A DNA stretch of 33,123 nt from an uncultured Acidobacteriia bacterium. Lineage in GTDB: Bacteria; Acidobacteriota; Terriglobia; Bryobacterales; Bryobacteraceae. Both the position numbers and the translations under genes were made by a program. Under the pieces are notes generated by a model. That model was given only the letters and a program-made list of their open reading frames with translations. It was not told the DNA's origin and did no database searches. Each line of letters opens with the position of its first letter. Position 1 is the first letter of the stretch. The DNA lies in assembly GCA_903881085.1 (NCBI GenBank), contig CAIRSA010000451.1, forward strand, positions 1 through 33,123. The letters are read 5' to 3'. Positions 14,879-22,535 of the stretch are shown piece after piece.

Positions 14879-16066
14879 TCAATCGCCCATCATGCGGCCG
14901 TAGGGTTCCAGGCCGGGGACGTTGTCGCAGACGGTCTTGATGCCGGCGGTAATCGGAATAGCCAGCAGCAGACCTACGCCTCCCCAGAGCGTGCCCCACA
15001 GCATCAGGGCGATAGTCACGACTAACGGATTCAAGTGAACGCGCGAGCCTACCAGCTTGGGGTAGAGCAGATTCAGCGCCAGCATGTGCAGGAAGCCGAT
15101 GGTGGTTCCGATTACAAGATATGCCGTGAGATTCGAATATACCGTGATTGCCGCGAGAAACGCCGGAAGAATCGCCAACGGCAGGCCGATGTATGGCACC
15201 AGGCTCAGGAAACCGCTCAAGGGGCCAATCAGCGGCCAATAAGGGATGCGTACGAACCAGAAAAACGCGCTGCTGATCACGGCCAGCAAGATGCCAAGCA
15301 GGAAGTTTCCGACTACATAGGCGCGGGCCATATCGGCGATTCCCTGCAAGGTATCGCGGGCGACGCTCTGATCCACGCCTTTGAAAAGTTGGAGAAAACT
15401 GCGCTGCATGTGGTCGCGCCAGCTCAACATGAAGTACACCAGAAATGGCACGAACGAAGCCATTAGTAGAACATGGTAAAAATCGGAGAGATTGGCGTAC
15501 AGGTAGGCAACCAGCGGTGATCGGTCCTGGCGGATGCGTACCTCCTGCACGGCGGGAGGGAGCACGGGGTCGGTGGTGCGGCGGCGGGTCTTGGCTGCTG
15601 CCGCGGCTTGGGCAGCCGCTTTTTCGAGTTCTTCGGCGCGTTTTGGGAGGAGGATTTTGTAGGTACTTTTCTCCATGTCATCGATCTGCTCGGTGATCTT
15701 GTCGGCCAGTTCGTTGAACTTCAGTCCGTAGCTGGGCAGGTCTTCGGCGAGGCCGGAGAGTTGCACATACGAGCCGAGTCCAACCAGATACATCACCAGT
15801 AGGGCGAGACTGCAAACCAGAAAGCTGGCAAAGCCGCGCGGCACATGCATGCGGACGAAGAAGCGCACTGCAGGGTCGAGAATGAATGAGATGATGATGG
15901 AAATCAGCAGCGTGATCAGCACGCCGCGGCCGAAGTAGAGCAGCGCGATGGCACACGACAGCGAAATCAAAAACGTTCCGGCGTTCTTGTGCTTTAGAGA
16001 TTTATTGAGGGCTGTTGGTTCGGCAACAGACACGAATGGCTTTCTCCCGGACGCGGATACATCCAC
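14879..16066 (-). CDS. AI-2E family transporter (PerM/TqsA-like)
   Basis: A 395-residue inner-membrane protein with about eight predicted membrane helices. An N-terminal cytoplasmic leader (1-27) is followed by helices from about 28, a long soluble insertion (about 115-205, with a Lys/Ala-rich helix and a basic RRRTTDP segment), and a C-terminal block of hydrophobic helices containing SLVPYIGLPLAILPA and the conserved NLLYPKLVGSRVHLNPLVV region (about 335-355), typical of the family. Some members export autoinducer-2 and others are ion antiporters, so the substrate here is open. It is the last gene of a three-gene operon on the minus strand, 23 bp after the membrane-anchored protein gene. Confidence 0.9.
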   Translation of the reverse strand: MDVSASGRKPFVSVAEPTALNKSLKHKNAGTFLISLSCAIALLYFGRGVLITLLISIIISFILDPAVRFFVRMHVPRGFASFLVCSLALLVMYLVGLGSYVQLSGLAEDLPSYGLKFNELADKITEQIDDMEKSTYKILLPKRAEELEKAAAQAAAAAKTRRRTTDPVLPPAVQEVRIRQDRSPLVAYLYANLSDFYHVLLMASFVPFLVYFMLSWRDHMQRSFLQLFKGVDQSVARDTLQGIADMARAYVVGNFLLGILLAVISSAFFWFVRIPYWPLIGPLSGFLSLVPYIGLPLAILPAFLAAITVYSNLTAYLVIGTTIGFLHMLALNLLYPKLVGSRVHLNPLVVTIALMLWGTLWGGVGLLLAIPITAGIKTVCDNVPGLEPYGRMMGD

Positions 16067-16089
16067 TATAGCAAGACGGCGGGAACGTG

Positions 16090-16590
16090 CTATTTGCTCA
16101 CAGCTTCGAAGATTTCAGAGACCGGGCCGTCGACCTCTTCGACGACCAGTTTAATGCGCTTGCGCTGATCGACTTTTTCCTGCGTCAAGGGGAAGCTGGC
16201 GCCGATCATGCGATCGAGCGGTTGTTTGGGGTTGATGCGAGTGCGCGTGGTAAGACTGTCGTTGAATTTAGGTCCAAGCTCTTTGTAGTAGTCGAATATG
16301 CGTTTGGCATCGCCATCGGACATCGTAATCCCTTCCACGGAGTTGCCCTGTGCGTCTTCGACGAACACGGTGACGGTTTTCACCATGAACGGATAGCCTG
16401 AAGGGTTGACGAAGCGGAAGTCGACGATGGCAATGGAGTTCGATTCATCGCTCGAGTGCGTGCGGACCTTGAGCACCTTGCCCGTGAGTTCCACCTTGGC
16501 ATCGCGATTGGAGAAAAGGAGGAAGCCAAGGAGGGCTCCCGCTACGGCGAGCCCGATGAGATAGGCGACGAAGTTGTCTTTGTTGGGCAT
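16090..16590 (-). CDS. Membrane-anchored conserved hypothetical protein
   Basis: A 166-residue protein with one N-terminal membrane helix (about 8-26, AYLIGLAVAGALLGFLLF) and a periplasmic domain. The domain has a beta-sandwich look with alternating hydrophobic strands (VELTGKVLKVRTH, NSIAIVDFRFVNPSGYPFMVKTVTVFVED), reminiscent of FxLYD/LEA-like domains or DUF2393, but I cannot assign a family. The start at ATG 16590 follows the isomerase-like gene by 10 bp, and the transporter gene follows 23 bp later, so all three should be co-transcribed. Function unknown. Confidence 0.75.
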   Translation of the reverse strand: MPNKDNFVAYLIGLAVAGALLGFLLFSNRDAKVELTGKVLKVRTHSSDESNSIAIVDFRFVNPSGYPFMVKTVTVFVEDAQGNSVEGITMSDGDAKRIFDYYKELGPKFNDSLTTRTRINPKQPLDRMIGASFPLTQEKVDQRKRIKLVVEEVDGPVSEIFEAVSK

Positions 16591-16600
16591 GAGCGGAACG

Positions 16601-17524
16601 CTAAGAGTTGCCGACGATCTTCAGCATGGCCTGCATGGATTCATGCGAACGCCGCACCTGCTCTTCGCCGAAGATGTGAGTCTCAAGTCCGAGTTGACCC
16701 TGATAGCCGTCCTTTTCCAGGGCCTTGATGATTGCGGCCCAGTCCTCTTTGGTCGCGAACTCATCGAGGATGCCCTTGCCTTTGAACTGCACGTTCCAGA
16801 TACGCTTTTTGGGCAGCAGTGAATAGCCTTGGGGGAAGACATCTTCCTTGAGGGCGACGGCGTTGAGCGGGTCCCAGTTGAGGCCGAGCGCTTTGGCGGG
16901 GAGCATCTTGAGGAAGGTAGCGAGTTCGGCGCTGGTGCCGACGTTGCAGGAGCCTTCGTTCTCGAGAAGCAACTGCACCTTTTCTTTTTCGGCGACCTTG
17001 GTCATTTCGCCTATCACGTCGACGATGCGCGGGAAAAGCTTTTCCGGCTCCTCCACGCGGCTGAAGGCGAAGACACGGAGCTTGGTGCAGCCCAGGATGT
17101 GGGCGGCGCGGATGGCACGGTCAAGCTCGTCCATGTGGCCTGCGAAGCGTTTCTGTTCTGATGCCTGGCGCTTTAGTTTCGCTTCGGGTGTTTCGGGGCG
17201 GTTGCGCTTAGGTTCCGTGCCCGGCAGGCCGAACTTCAGCATGCCGGTGTTGAGGAAGCTGATCTTGATGCCGGCGTCCTTGAAGGCTTTGGCCTCGGCT
17301 TGCAGCACGTCTTCGGGAAGTTCGTTGTAGACTTTGTTGGTGCCGGGAAGGTTGCGCAGTTCCAGGTATTGGAGATTGTATTTCTTGGCGAAGGCGATGG
17401 CGTCGGCCGGCGTCTTGGCGATTTCATCGGTGATGGCGCTGAGGCGCGAGCGGCCGATTTTGTTGGTCTTGGCAAACAGTGCCGGTGCGGCGAGCGAAGC
17501 GATCAGAAGTTCCCTGCGTGTCAT
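16601..17524 (-). CDS. Tat-exported sugar phosphate isomerase/epimerase-like TIM barrel
   Basis: A 307-residue protein of the xylose-isomerase-like TIM-barrel family. The N-terminus MTRRELLIASLAAPALFA carries a twin-arginine motif, so it is probably exported folded through Tat. Likely metal ligands are E188 or E190 (LLLENEG), D218 (LNWDPLNA) and E281 (GLETHIF). The fourth, usually a His in a VHxKD strand, appears as Gln246 (NVQFKGKG), so activity may be changed. I chose ATG 17524 over 17557 because AAGGA stands 9 nt before it and the Tat peptide then starts cleanly. It is the first gene of the operon with the anchored protein and the AI-2E transporter. The substrate is unknown. Confidence 0.82.
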   Translation of the reverse strand: MTRRELLIASLAAPALFAKTNKIGRSRLSAITDEIAKTPADAIAFAKKYNLQYLELRNLPGTNKVYNELPEDVLQAEAKAFKDAGIKISFLNTGMLKFGLPGTEPKRNRPETPEAKLKRQASEQKRFAGHMDELDRAIRAAHILGCTKLRVFAFSRVEEPEKLFPRIVDVIGEMTKVAEKEKVQLLLENEGSCNVGTSAELATFLKMLPAKALGLNWDPLNAVALKEDVFPQGYSLLPKKRIWNVQFKGKGILDEFATKEDWAAIIKALEKDGYQGQLGLETHIFGEEQVRRSHESMQAMLKIVGNS

Positions 17525-17588
17525 GATTGTGATTCCTTGTCCGAACCATTTTGTCACACTTTGGGCGATCTGCTCTGGATGGTTAGTT

Positions 17589-17594
17589 TACAAT
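17589..17594 (+). promoter_or_regulatory. TACAAT -10-like box next to start codon
   Basis: TACAAT lies 9 nt before the ATG at 17604. A GGAAGG just before the ATG could still act as ribosome site, but is very close to it. No -35 box is evident. Confidence 0.35.
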
Positions 17595-17603
17595 CGGAAG
17601 GAA

Positions 17604-18476
17604 ATGCGGATACTGATTTTCCTGATGATGGCGTGTGGTGCGGTTGGCGCTGAGACGACGGCGGCGGATCTGTTGGAACGGAAAGTTCTGGAGCGGATCG
17701 CGAAGTTGGATGCGTCTCTGGATGGCGTGCTGGGCGTGGCGGCGATTGATCTGACCACGGGTCGCGAGATCGCTTATCATGCTGACGTTGTGTTTCCAAC
17801 GGCGAGCACCATCAAGGTGCCGATAATGATTCAGCTGTTTCGCGCGGTGCGAGCCGGGGAGCTGAAGGTGACGGACTCTGTGCCGGTGACGGTGGCTGAG
17901 CTTGTGCCGGATAGCCCGGTTGTGGAGAAGGCCGCGCGCGAGAAGGGCCGCATCACGGTGCGCGAGTTGCTGGAGGCGATGATTCAGATCAGCGATAACA
18001 CGGCGACGAACAAGCTGATTGAAAAGCTGGGCATGGCGAAGGTGAATCGGGCGATGGATGAGATGGGGTTTCTGCAGACGCGGTTGCGGCGGCGGATGAT
18101 CGACATAGCGGCGGCGATTCGCAATGAAGAGAACGTGACCACGCCGCTGGAGATGGCGCGGATTGCCGCGATGATTTATCACGGCAAGGCGGTGGACGCG
18201 GAGGCGAGCCGTGAGATGCTGGCGGTGATGACGCCGACGAAGGCCGACGTGCGCGAGGTTGTGCCCGATGCGATCCGCGTGGCGTCGAAGCCGGGTTGGC
18301 TGGATGGGGTGAAGTGCGAGGTGGCGGTGGTGTTTCTGGAGAAGCGGCCATTCGTGGTTAGTGTTTATAGCACTTACCTGGCGGGCGATCCGAATCCGAT
18401 TGGGGATGTTACTCGGGTTCTGTTGGATTACTTTGAACGGTTGGGTGGAGCGAATAAGTATGGGCGGGGCTTGTAG
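17604..18476 (+). CDS. Serine hydrolase of the class A beta-lactamase fold
   Basis: A 290-residue secreted protein (signal peptide MRILIFLMMACGAVGA). The three fold signatures are present: S68-T-I-K71 (SxxK), S130-D-N132 (SDN) and K229-P-G231 in place of KTG. The omega-loop motif ExxLN, whose Glu166 activates the deacylating water, is missing. That region reads RLRRRMIDIAAA, as in a lactamase-like group with an (R)xMMD motif. Efficient beta-lactam hydrolysis is therefore not assured, and a cell-wall or ester hydrolase role is equally possible. The long open frame extends to 17334, but the signal peptide starts at ATG 17604. It is divergent from the Tat-exported isomerase-like gene and converges on glnE. 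Confidence 0.82.
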   Translation: MRILIFLMMACGAVGAETTAADLLERKVLERIAKLDASLDGVLGVAAIDLTTGREIAYHADVVFPTASTIKVPIMIQLFRAVRAGELKVTDSVPVTVAELVPDSPVVEKAAREKGRITVRELLEAMIQISDNTATNKLIEKLGMAKVNRAMDEMGFLQTRLRRRMIDIAAAIRNEENVTTPLEMARIAAMIYHGKAVDAEASREMLAVMTPTKADVREVVPDAIRVASKPGWLDGVKCEVAVVFLEKRPFVVSVYSTYLAGDPNPIGDVTRVLLDYFERLGGANKYGRGL

Positions 18477-18540
18477 GGGGGAATTGCCAATCCACTGCCA
18501 ATCGTTTTCATTTAGGCGGTTATTTGAGTTTGATATTGCA

Positions 18541-18625
18541 CAGGCGGATCGCCTGCGCCACCCATGGACATCCAGTGTGTCGAAGGGTGCGGCGGGCGAT
18601 TCGCCTGCCCGCTCGCTTGCGAGCG
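18541..18625. terminator. Hairpin cluster between convergent genes, likely bidirectional terminator
   Basis: Three stem-loops lie in a row: CAGGCG/CGCCTG (18541-18555), GCGGGC/GCCCGC (18592-18612) and CGCTCGC/GCGAGCG with a TT loop (18610-18625), the last followed by CTATGTTTTC. They sit between the stops of the serine hydrolase and glnE and could terminate both. The first two resemble dispersed repeats of the type that frame GCCTGC boxes. Confidence 0.5.
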
Positions 18626-18643
18626 CTATGTTTTCAATGCGCG

Positions 18644-21511
18644 CTACGCAGTAAACAAGCGGTTGAAATACTCGCGGGTGCGGTGCTGGATCTGTGCAAT
18701 CTCAGTTAGTAGCGGCTGGTCGTGTAAGTGATCTGGTGTCCAGCGGCGGACTAACTCAGTGAGTAACTCCAACTGCGCTGCGGCGGCGGGGAGCGTGCCT
18801 TCGGCCTGGCCGCTGATGATGCGCAGGCCGTGATCGACGGCGCGGTAGAGCGTGGCGGCGTCGCGCAGGAAGTTTGCGTCTGACCGTTCGGCGTGGCCCA
18901 TCTGTTCGATGACGTTGATGCGTTCGGGCGTGTTCAACACGTTAAAGAATATGCCCGCGCCTTTCAAACGCAGATACATCAAAGCAAAGTCCACGTCATA
19001 GTAACCGCCGGGGCCGGCTTTGAGCGGATTGAAGGCGCCCTGCTCGCGTTCCAGGCGGATGCGCATGCGGCGCAGTTCCTTTTGCGAGCGGCCGCTCTGG
19101 CCGTAGCGGCGCCAATCGACATCCTGTAACTCGTGCAGAAATTGGACGGCCTGGCCGGGGTTGCCGACCACGCTGCGGGCCTTCATGTAGCTGATGCCCT
19201 CCCAGGCTTCGGCGCGGGTGGCGAAGTAATCGAGACAGGCGCCTTCCGTCTGCACCAGCGGACCTTCGCGGCCGTTGGGGCGCAGGCGCGTATCGATGGC
19301 GAACATGAGGCCCTCGCCAGTGTAGGCGGTGAGCAGATCGATGATACGTTCGGCGACGCGGGTCCAGAAAACCAATTCGGGAGCATCGGCTTCGGGTAGG
19401 ACAAAGATGAGGTCGGCGTCGGACCCAAGGTCGAATTCATAGACGCCGAGGCGGCCGAGGGCGATGACCATCATCTGGTTAGCGGCCTGGTATTCGGTAT
19501 GGGTGGGCGCATGCACCGCGAGTTCCTGATCGACAGCAATGCGGTAGGCGGCGGAGATGACGGCGTCACTCAGTTCCGAGGTCAGGCGCAGCGTGGAAAA
19601 AATCTGATCCTGGCGGCAGATGCTTTCACACTGAATGCGGAACATCTCGCGGCGGAAGAAACGGCGCAGATCGGAGGCATCCATCAACGCGCCGGAGTCC
19701 GTCACGGGCGTGCCCATCAGGCGAAGTTCGGCGTGCAGTTCGGGAGTGCGGATGAGCTGTTCGGAAAGATAGGGGCTGTGTTCGAAGACATCGAACAGAT
19801 AGCCGGCGAGCAGCGGTTCGCTATTGAGCGCGTGCAGCCATTCTGGCACGGCGATTACTTTTTCGAGGAAATGTTCGAAGAATTTCGCGCCGCGGCGGAG
19901 GCCTTTGCGGGCGAGGTGGGCGGCTAGCGCGGGGGCTTTGGAATCGAGGAAGCGCACCAGATTGCTGGAGGCAGGTTCGGCGGGGCTCGATTCCATATCC
20001 AACTCCGGGGCGTTGGCGATGGGCGCCAGCATGGTGTAGTAGATGGGGCGCTGGGCGTGGATGACGCGCTCGTAGATCTCCTGCACTTCTTCCAGATGCG
20101 TGTTAAGCTGGCGCATCAATTGTTCGGCTGTGACAACGGGCGTGGTGGTCTGCGGCATGCGCCGGGCGATGATCTGGAGCGCTGCGGGATCGCGCGGCAG
20201 GGTGTGGGTCTGGCGGTCCTCGTTGAATTGCAGTCGATGTTCCAGGTGGCGCAGGAACTGATAGGCGGCGGCGAGCTTGGCGTATTCGGCGGGCGAAAGA
20301 TGTTCCTTGTCGCGCAGGCGGAAGAGGGCGAGCAGTGTTCCGCCTTGACGCACCCATCGCTCACGGCCGCCATGCAGCCGCTGCAGGCACTGCACCAGAA
20401 ATTCGATGTCGCGGATGCCGCCGCGGGCGAGTTTGACGTCAATGCCTGTGCTGGCGGGCTTGCGGTTGGCGAGTTTTTCGCCGATGCGTTCGCGCGTGGC
20501 GGAGACGGCTTCGACGCCAGAAAAATCAAGCGAGCTGGAGTAGATCATGGGCTCGGCGAAATCGAGCAGCGCCCGGCCGGGGGCTTTGTCGCCGGCCGCG
20601 ACGCGAGCCTTGATGAGCATTTGCAGCTCCCAGTCGCGGGCGCGCTGGCGGTAGTAGTTCTGCGTGCCTTCGAGCGAGAGGCAGAGCTCGCCGTGGCGGC
20701 CATCGGGGCGCAGGCGCAGGTCCACGCGGTAGCAGAGGCCTTCCGGAGTGTAGGTAGATAGTAGTTCGGTGAGCCGGCTGGCGAGCTTCTTGAAGAACTC
20801 TTTGTTTGAGATCGCCTGTGGGCCGTTCGTATGGCCGTTTCCGCTGTAGACGAACATCAGATCGATGTCGGAGGAGTAGTTGAGTTCGCGGCCGCCGAGC
20901 TTGCCCAGGGCGATGATGGAGAAGCCGCAATCGGCGCCCTCGGTCCGCGGGGTGCCGTAGCGTTGGACGAGGTCGGCGCGCAAGCGGCGGTAGGTGACTT
21001 CGAGGAGTGCTTCGGCGAGATGGGAGAGTTCTTCGGTGGATTCGGCGAGTTCAGCGAGGCCGCGGGCGTCGCGCATGACGATGCGCAGCATCTGCTGGCG
21101 GCGGAAGAGGGCCAGGGAATGCGGCGAGGGGACGCCTTCAGGGATGACGGCTTCGAGGCGTTCGATGTAGTCTTCGGCGATGAGTGCCCGGTAGAGGTCG
21201 TTGGAGGCGAGCAGCGGGGTGAGCCAATCGGGCCGTTCGAAAATCTCTTCGGAGAGGCAGCGGCTATAGGAAAAGACGGTGAGAAGCGATTGCATGCCGC
21301 TTTTGTTGGCGGTGAGCTGCAGAAAGGCCGCGGGTTGGCGCGTGCAGAAGCTGTCCAACGCGTCGAGCGCGCCGTCAGGGTCAGGCGAGGCGCCCAGCAA
21401 GGCGCGCAACCAGTCGCGGGCCGGGACCGGGAGTGCGGTGGAGATCCGTTGCAGGTTTGCGTTTGCACGAATGCGGTCGCGAAATTCGATTTGTTCGAAG
21501 GAAGAGAGCAT
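18644..21511 (-). CDS. glnE: Bifunctional glutamine synthetase adenylyltransferase/deadenylase
   Basis: This 955-residue enzyme adds and removes AMP on glutamine synthetase in response to nitrogen status, under PII control. It shows two nucleotidyltransferase domains. The N-terminal one has GKLGGREL with D215 and D217 in SSDIDL. The C-terminal one has GRLGVYEF with D698 and D700 in GSDADL. Each is followed by its usual helical GlnD-like domain (GGIRDIEF at 364-371 and GPGGYYDVDF near 855). Length matches the family (E. coli about 946). All catalytic acids are kept, so both activities should work. In the second domain the usual GG-x-E is GVYE. ATG 21511 is the plain start. It is divergent from the Rsm22-like gene with 41 bp between them. 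Confidence 0.94.
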   Translation of the reverse strand: MLSSFEQIEFRDRIRANANLQRISTALPVPARDWLRALLGASPDPDGALDALDSFCTRQPAAFLQLTANKSGMQSLLTVFSYSRCLSEEIFERPDWLTPLLASNDLYRALIAEDYIERLEAVIPEGVPSPHSLALFRRQQMLRIVMRDARGLAELAESTEELSHLAEALLEVTYRRLRADLVQRYGTPRTEGADCGFSIIALGKLGGRELNYSSDIDLMFVYSGNGHTNGPQAISNKEFFKKLASRLTELLSTYTPEGLCYRVDLRLRPDGRHGELCLSLEGTQNYYRQRARDWELQMLIKARVAAGDKAPGRALLDFAEPMIYSSSLDFSGVEAVSATRERIGEKLANRKPASTGIDVKLARGGIRDIEFLVQCLQRLHGGRERWVRQGGTLLALFRLRDKEHLSPAEYAKLAAAYQFLRHLEHRLQFNEDRQTHTLPRDPAALQIIARRMPQTTTPVVTAEQLMRQLNTHLEEVQEIYERVIHAQRPIYYTMLAPIANAPELDMESSPAEPASSNLVRFLDSKAPALAAHLARKGLRRGAKFFEHFLEKVIAVPEWLHALNSEPLLAGYLFDVFEHSPYLSEQLIRTPELHAELRLMGTPVTDSGALMDASDLRRFFRREMFRIQCESICRQDQIFSTLRLTSELSDAVISAAYRIAVDQELAVHAPTHTEYQAANQMMVIALGRLGVYEFDLGSDADLIFVLPEADAPELVFWTRVAERIIDLLTAYTGEGLMFAIDTRLRPNGREGPLVQTEGACLDYFATRAEAWEGISYMKARSVVGNPGQAVQFLHELQDVDWRRYGQSGRSQKELRRMRIRLEREQGAFNPLKAGPGGYYDVDFALMYLRLKGAGIFFNVLNTPERINVIEQMGHAERSDANFLRDAATLYRAVDHGLRIISGQAEGTLPAAAAQLELLTELVRRWTPDHLHDQPLLTEIAQIQHRTREYFNRLFTA

Positions 21512-21552
21512 GTAATGGGACGTCGTGGTCCGGTTCTGCGATTATAACTTGT

Positions 21553-22458
21553 ATGCAGCTTTCTGCCGAATTGCGCGAGGCGATTGAGAGAAGAGTGGAT
21601 GCCGCGGGGTTTCGCGAAGTGGCGCGGGCGGTTGTTGGGATGAGCGCGCGGTATCGCGAGGGAGAGGGGACCGAACTGCGGTCCGATGCGGAGCGGGCGG
21701 CGTATCTGGCCGTGCGGATGCCGGCGACTTGTGCGGCGATCCGGGCTGTGATGGATGAGTTGCCGGAGCCGGTAGGCCGGGGCAGTTTGCTGGATCTTGG
21801 CGCCGGGCCGGGGACTTCGCTGTGGGCGGCGGAGGAGTTTCGCGAGTTCACATTGGTTGAGCAGGATCGCTGGTTGCTGGATGAGGGCCGCGGGCTGGCT
21901 GTGCGGCCGGCGAAGTGGGAACAGCGGGATCTGCGCAAAGGCGGGCCGTTTGCGCATCACGATGTGGTGTTGATGTCGTACTCCTATGGCGAAATTGGCG
22001 ACGGAGCCTTGCTGCGGGCGGCATGGGAGGCGGCGCGCTCGGCGCTGGTAGTGATTGAGCCGGGGACGATGGCTGGATTTGATTGCGTGCGCAAGGTGCG
22101 CTCGCAGTTGATCGGGTTGGGGGCTCACATTGCGGCGCCGTGCCCACATGATGGCGAGTGTCCCATGGCGGGCAAGGATTGGTGCCATTTCGCGGCAAGG
22201 GTCGAGCGCTCGTCGCTGCACCGGCGGTTGAAGGGGGGCGATTTGGGGCATGAGGACGAAAAGTTTTCCTATGTAATCGCATGCCGGGAACCGGTGGAGC
22301 GGGCTGCGGCGCGAGTGATCCGGCATCCGCGGCATAATCCCGGGTATATCGAGCTCTCTCTATGCGCTGCGGACGGTTTGCGGCAGCAGATTGTGTCAAA
22401 AAAGCATAAAGAAGCGTTTCGTTTGGCGCGCCGGACGGAGTGGGGCGGACGGTTTTGA
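21553..22458 (+). CDS. Rsm22-like ribosomal small-subunit methyltransferase family protein
   Basis: A 301-residue protein of the Rsm22 family, SAM-dependent-methyltransferase-like proteins associated with the small ribosomal subunit in mitochondria and bacteria. The SAM-binding loop is LLDLGAGPGTSLWAA (79-93), and a PCPHDGECPM then DWCHF block brings C197, C203 and C211 together; such cysteines bind an iron-sulfur cluster or zinc in relatives. The EDEKFSYV motif (234-241) is also typical. Start at ATG 21553: no ribosome site is seen, but TATAAC (21543-21548) is only 4 nt upstream, so the transcript may be leaderless. The frame runs upstream into glnE, but the family N-terminus is here. It shares a very short divergent promoter region with glnE. 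Confidence 0.88.
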   Translation: MQLSAELREAIERRVDAAGFREVARAVVGMSARYREGEGTELRSDAERAAYLAVRMPATCAAIRAVMDELPEPVGRGSLLDLGAGPGTSLWAAEEFREFTLVEQDRWLLDEGRGLAVRPAKWEQRDLRKGGPFAHHDVVLMSYSYGEIGDGALLRAAWEAARSALVVIEPGTMAGFDCVRKVRSQLIGLGAHIAAPCPHDGECPMAGKDWCHFAARVERSSLHRRLKGGDLGHEDEKFSYVIACREPVERAAARVIRHPRHNPGYIELSLCAADGLRQQIVSKKHKEAFRLARRTEWGGRF

Positions 22459-22515
22459 TAATCGGTGGCAGAGGTGTCAGAGGTCTCTGACCCTAATTAA
22501 TCGCCCGATTTCGGG

Positions 22516-22521
22516 TACAAT
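22516..22521 (+). promoter_or_regulatory. TACAAT -10-like box before RND operon
   Basis: TACAAT lies 14 nt before the ATG at 22536, which has no ribosome site (the intervening bases are pyrimidine-rich). It would give a leader of about 7 nt. No good -35 box. Confidence 0.35.
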
Positions 22522-22535
22522 GGTATTTTCCTCTC

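Noticed and set aside
14879..16066. Autoinducer-2 quorum-sensing transporter
   Set aside because: The family name is historical; members have diverse substrates and no lux or lsr gene is nearby.
17604..18476. Antibiotic-resistance beta-lactamase
   Set aside because: The Glu166 motif is missing, so resistance should not be claimed from the fold alone.
20857..22335. 492-codon minus-strand frame across the glnE/Rsm22-like junction
   Set aside because: It is out of frame with glnE, runs opposite the methyltransferase gene and has the Arg/Pro/Ser-rich composition of a shadow frame.
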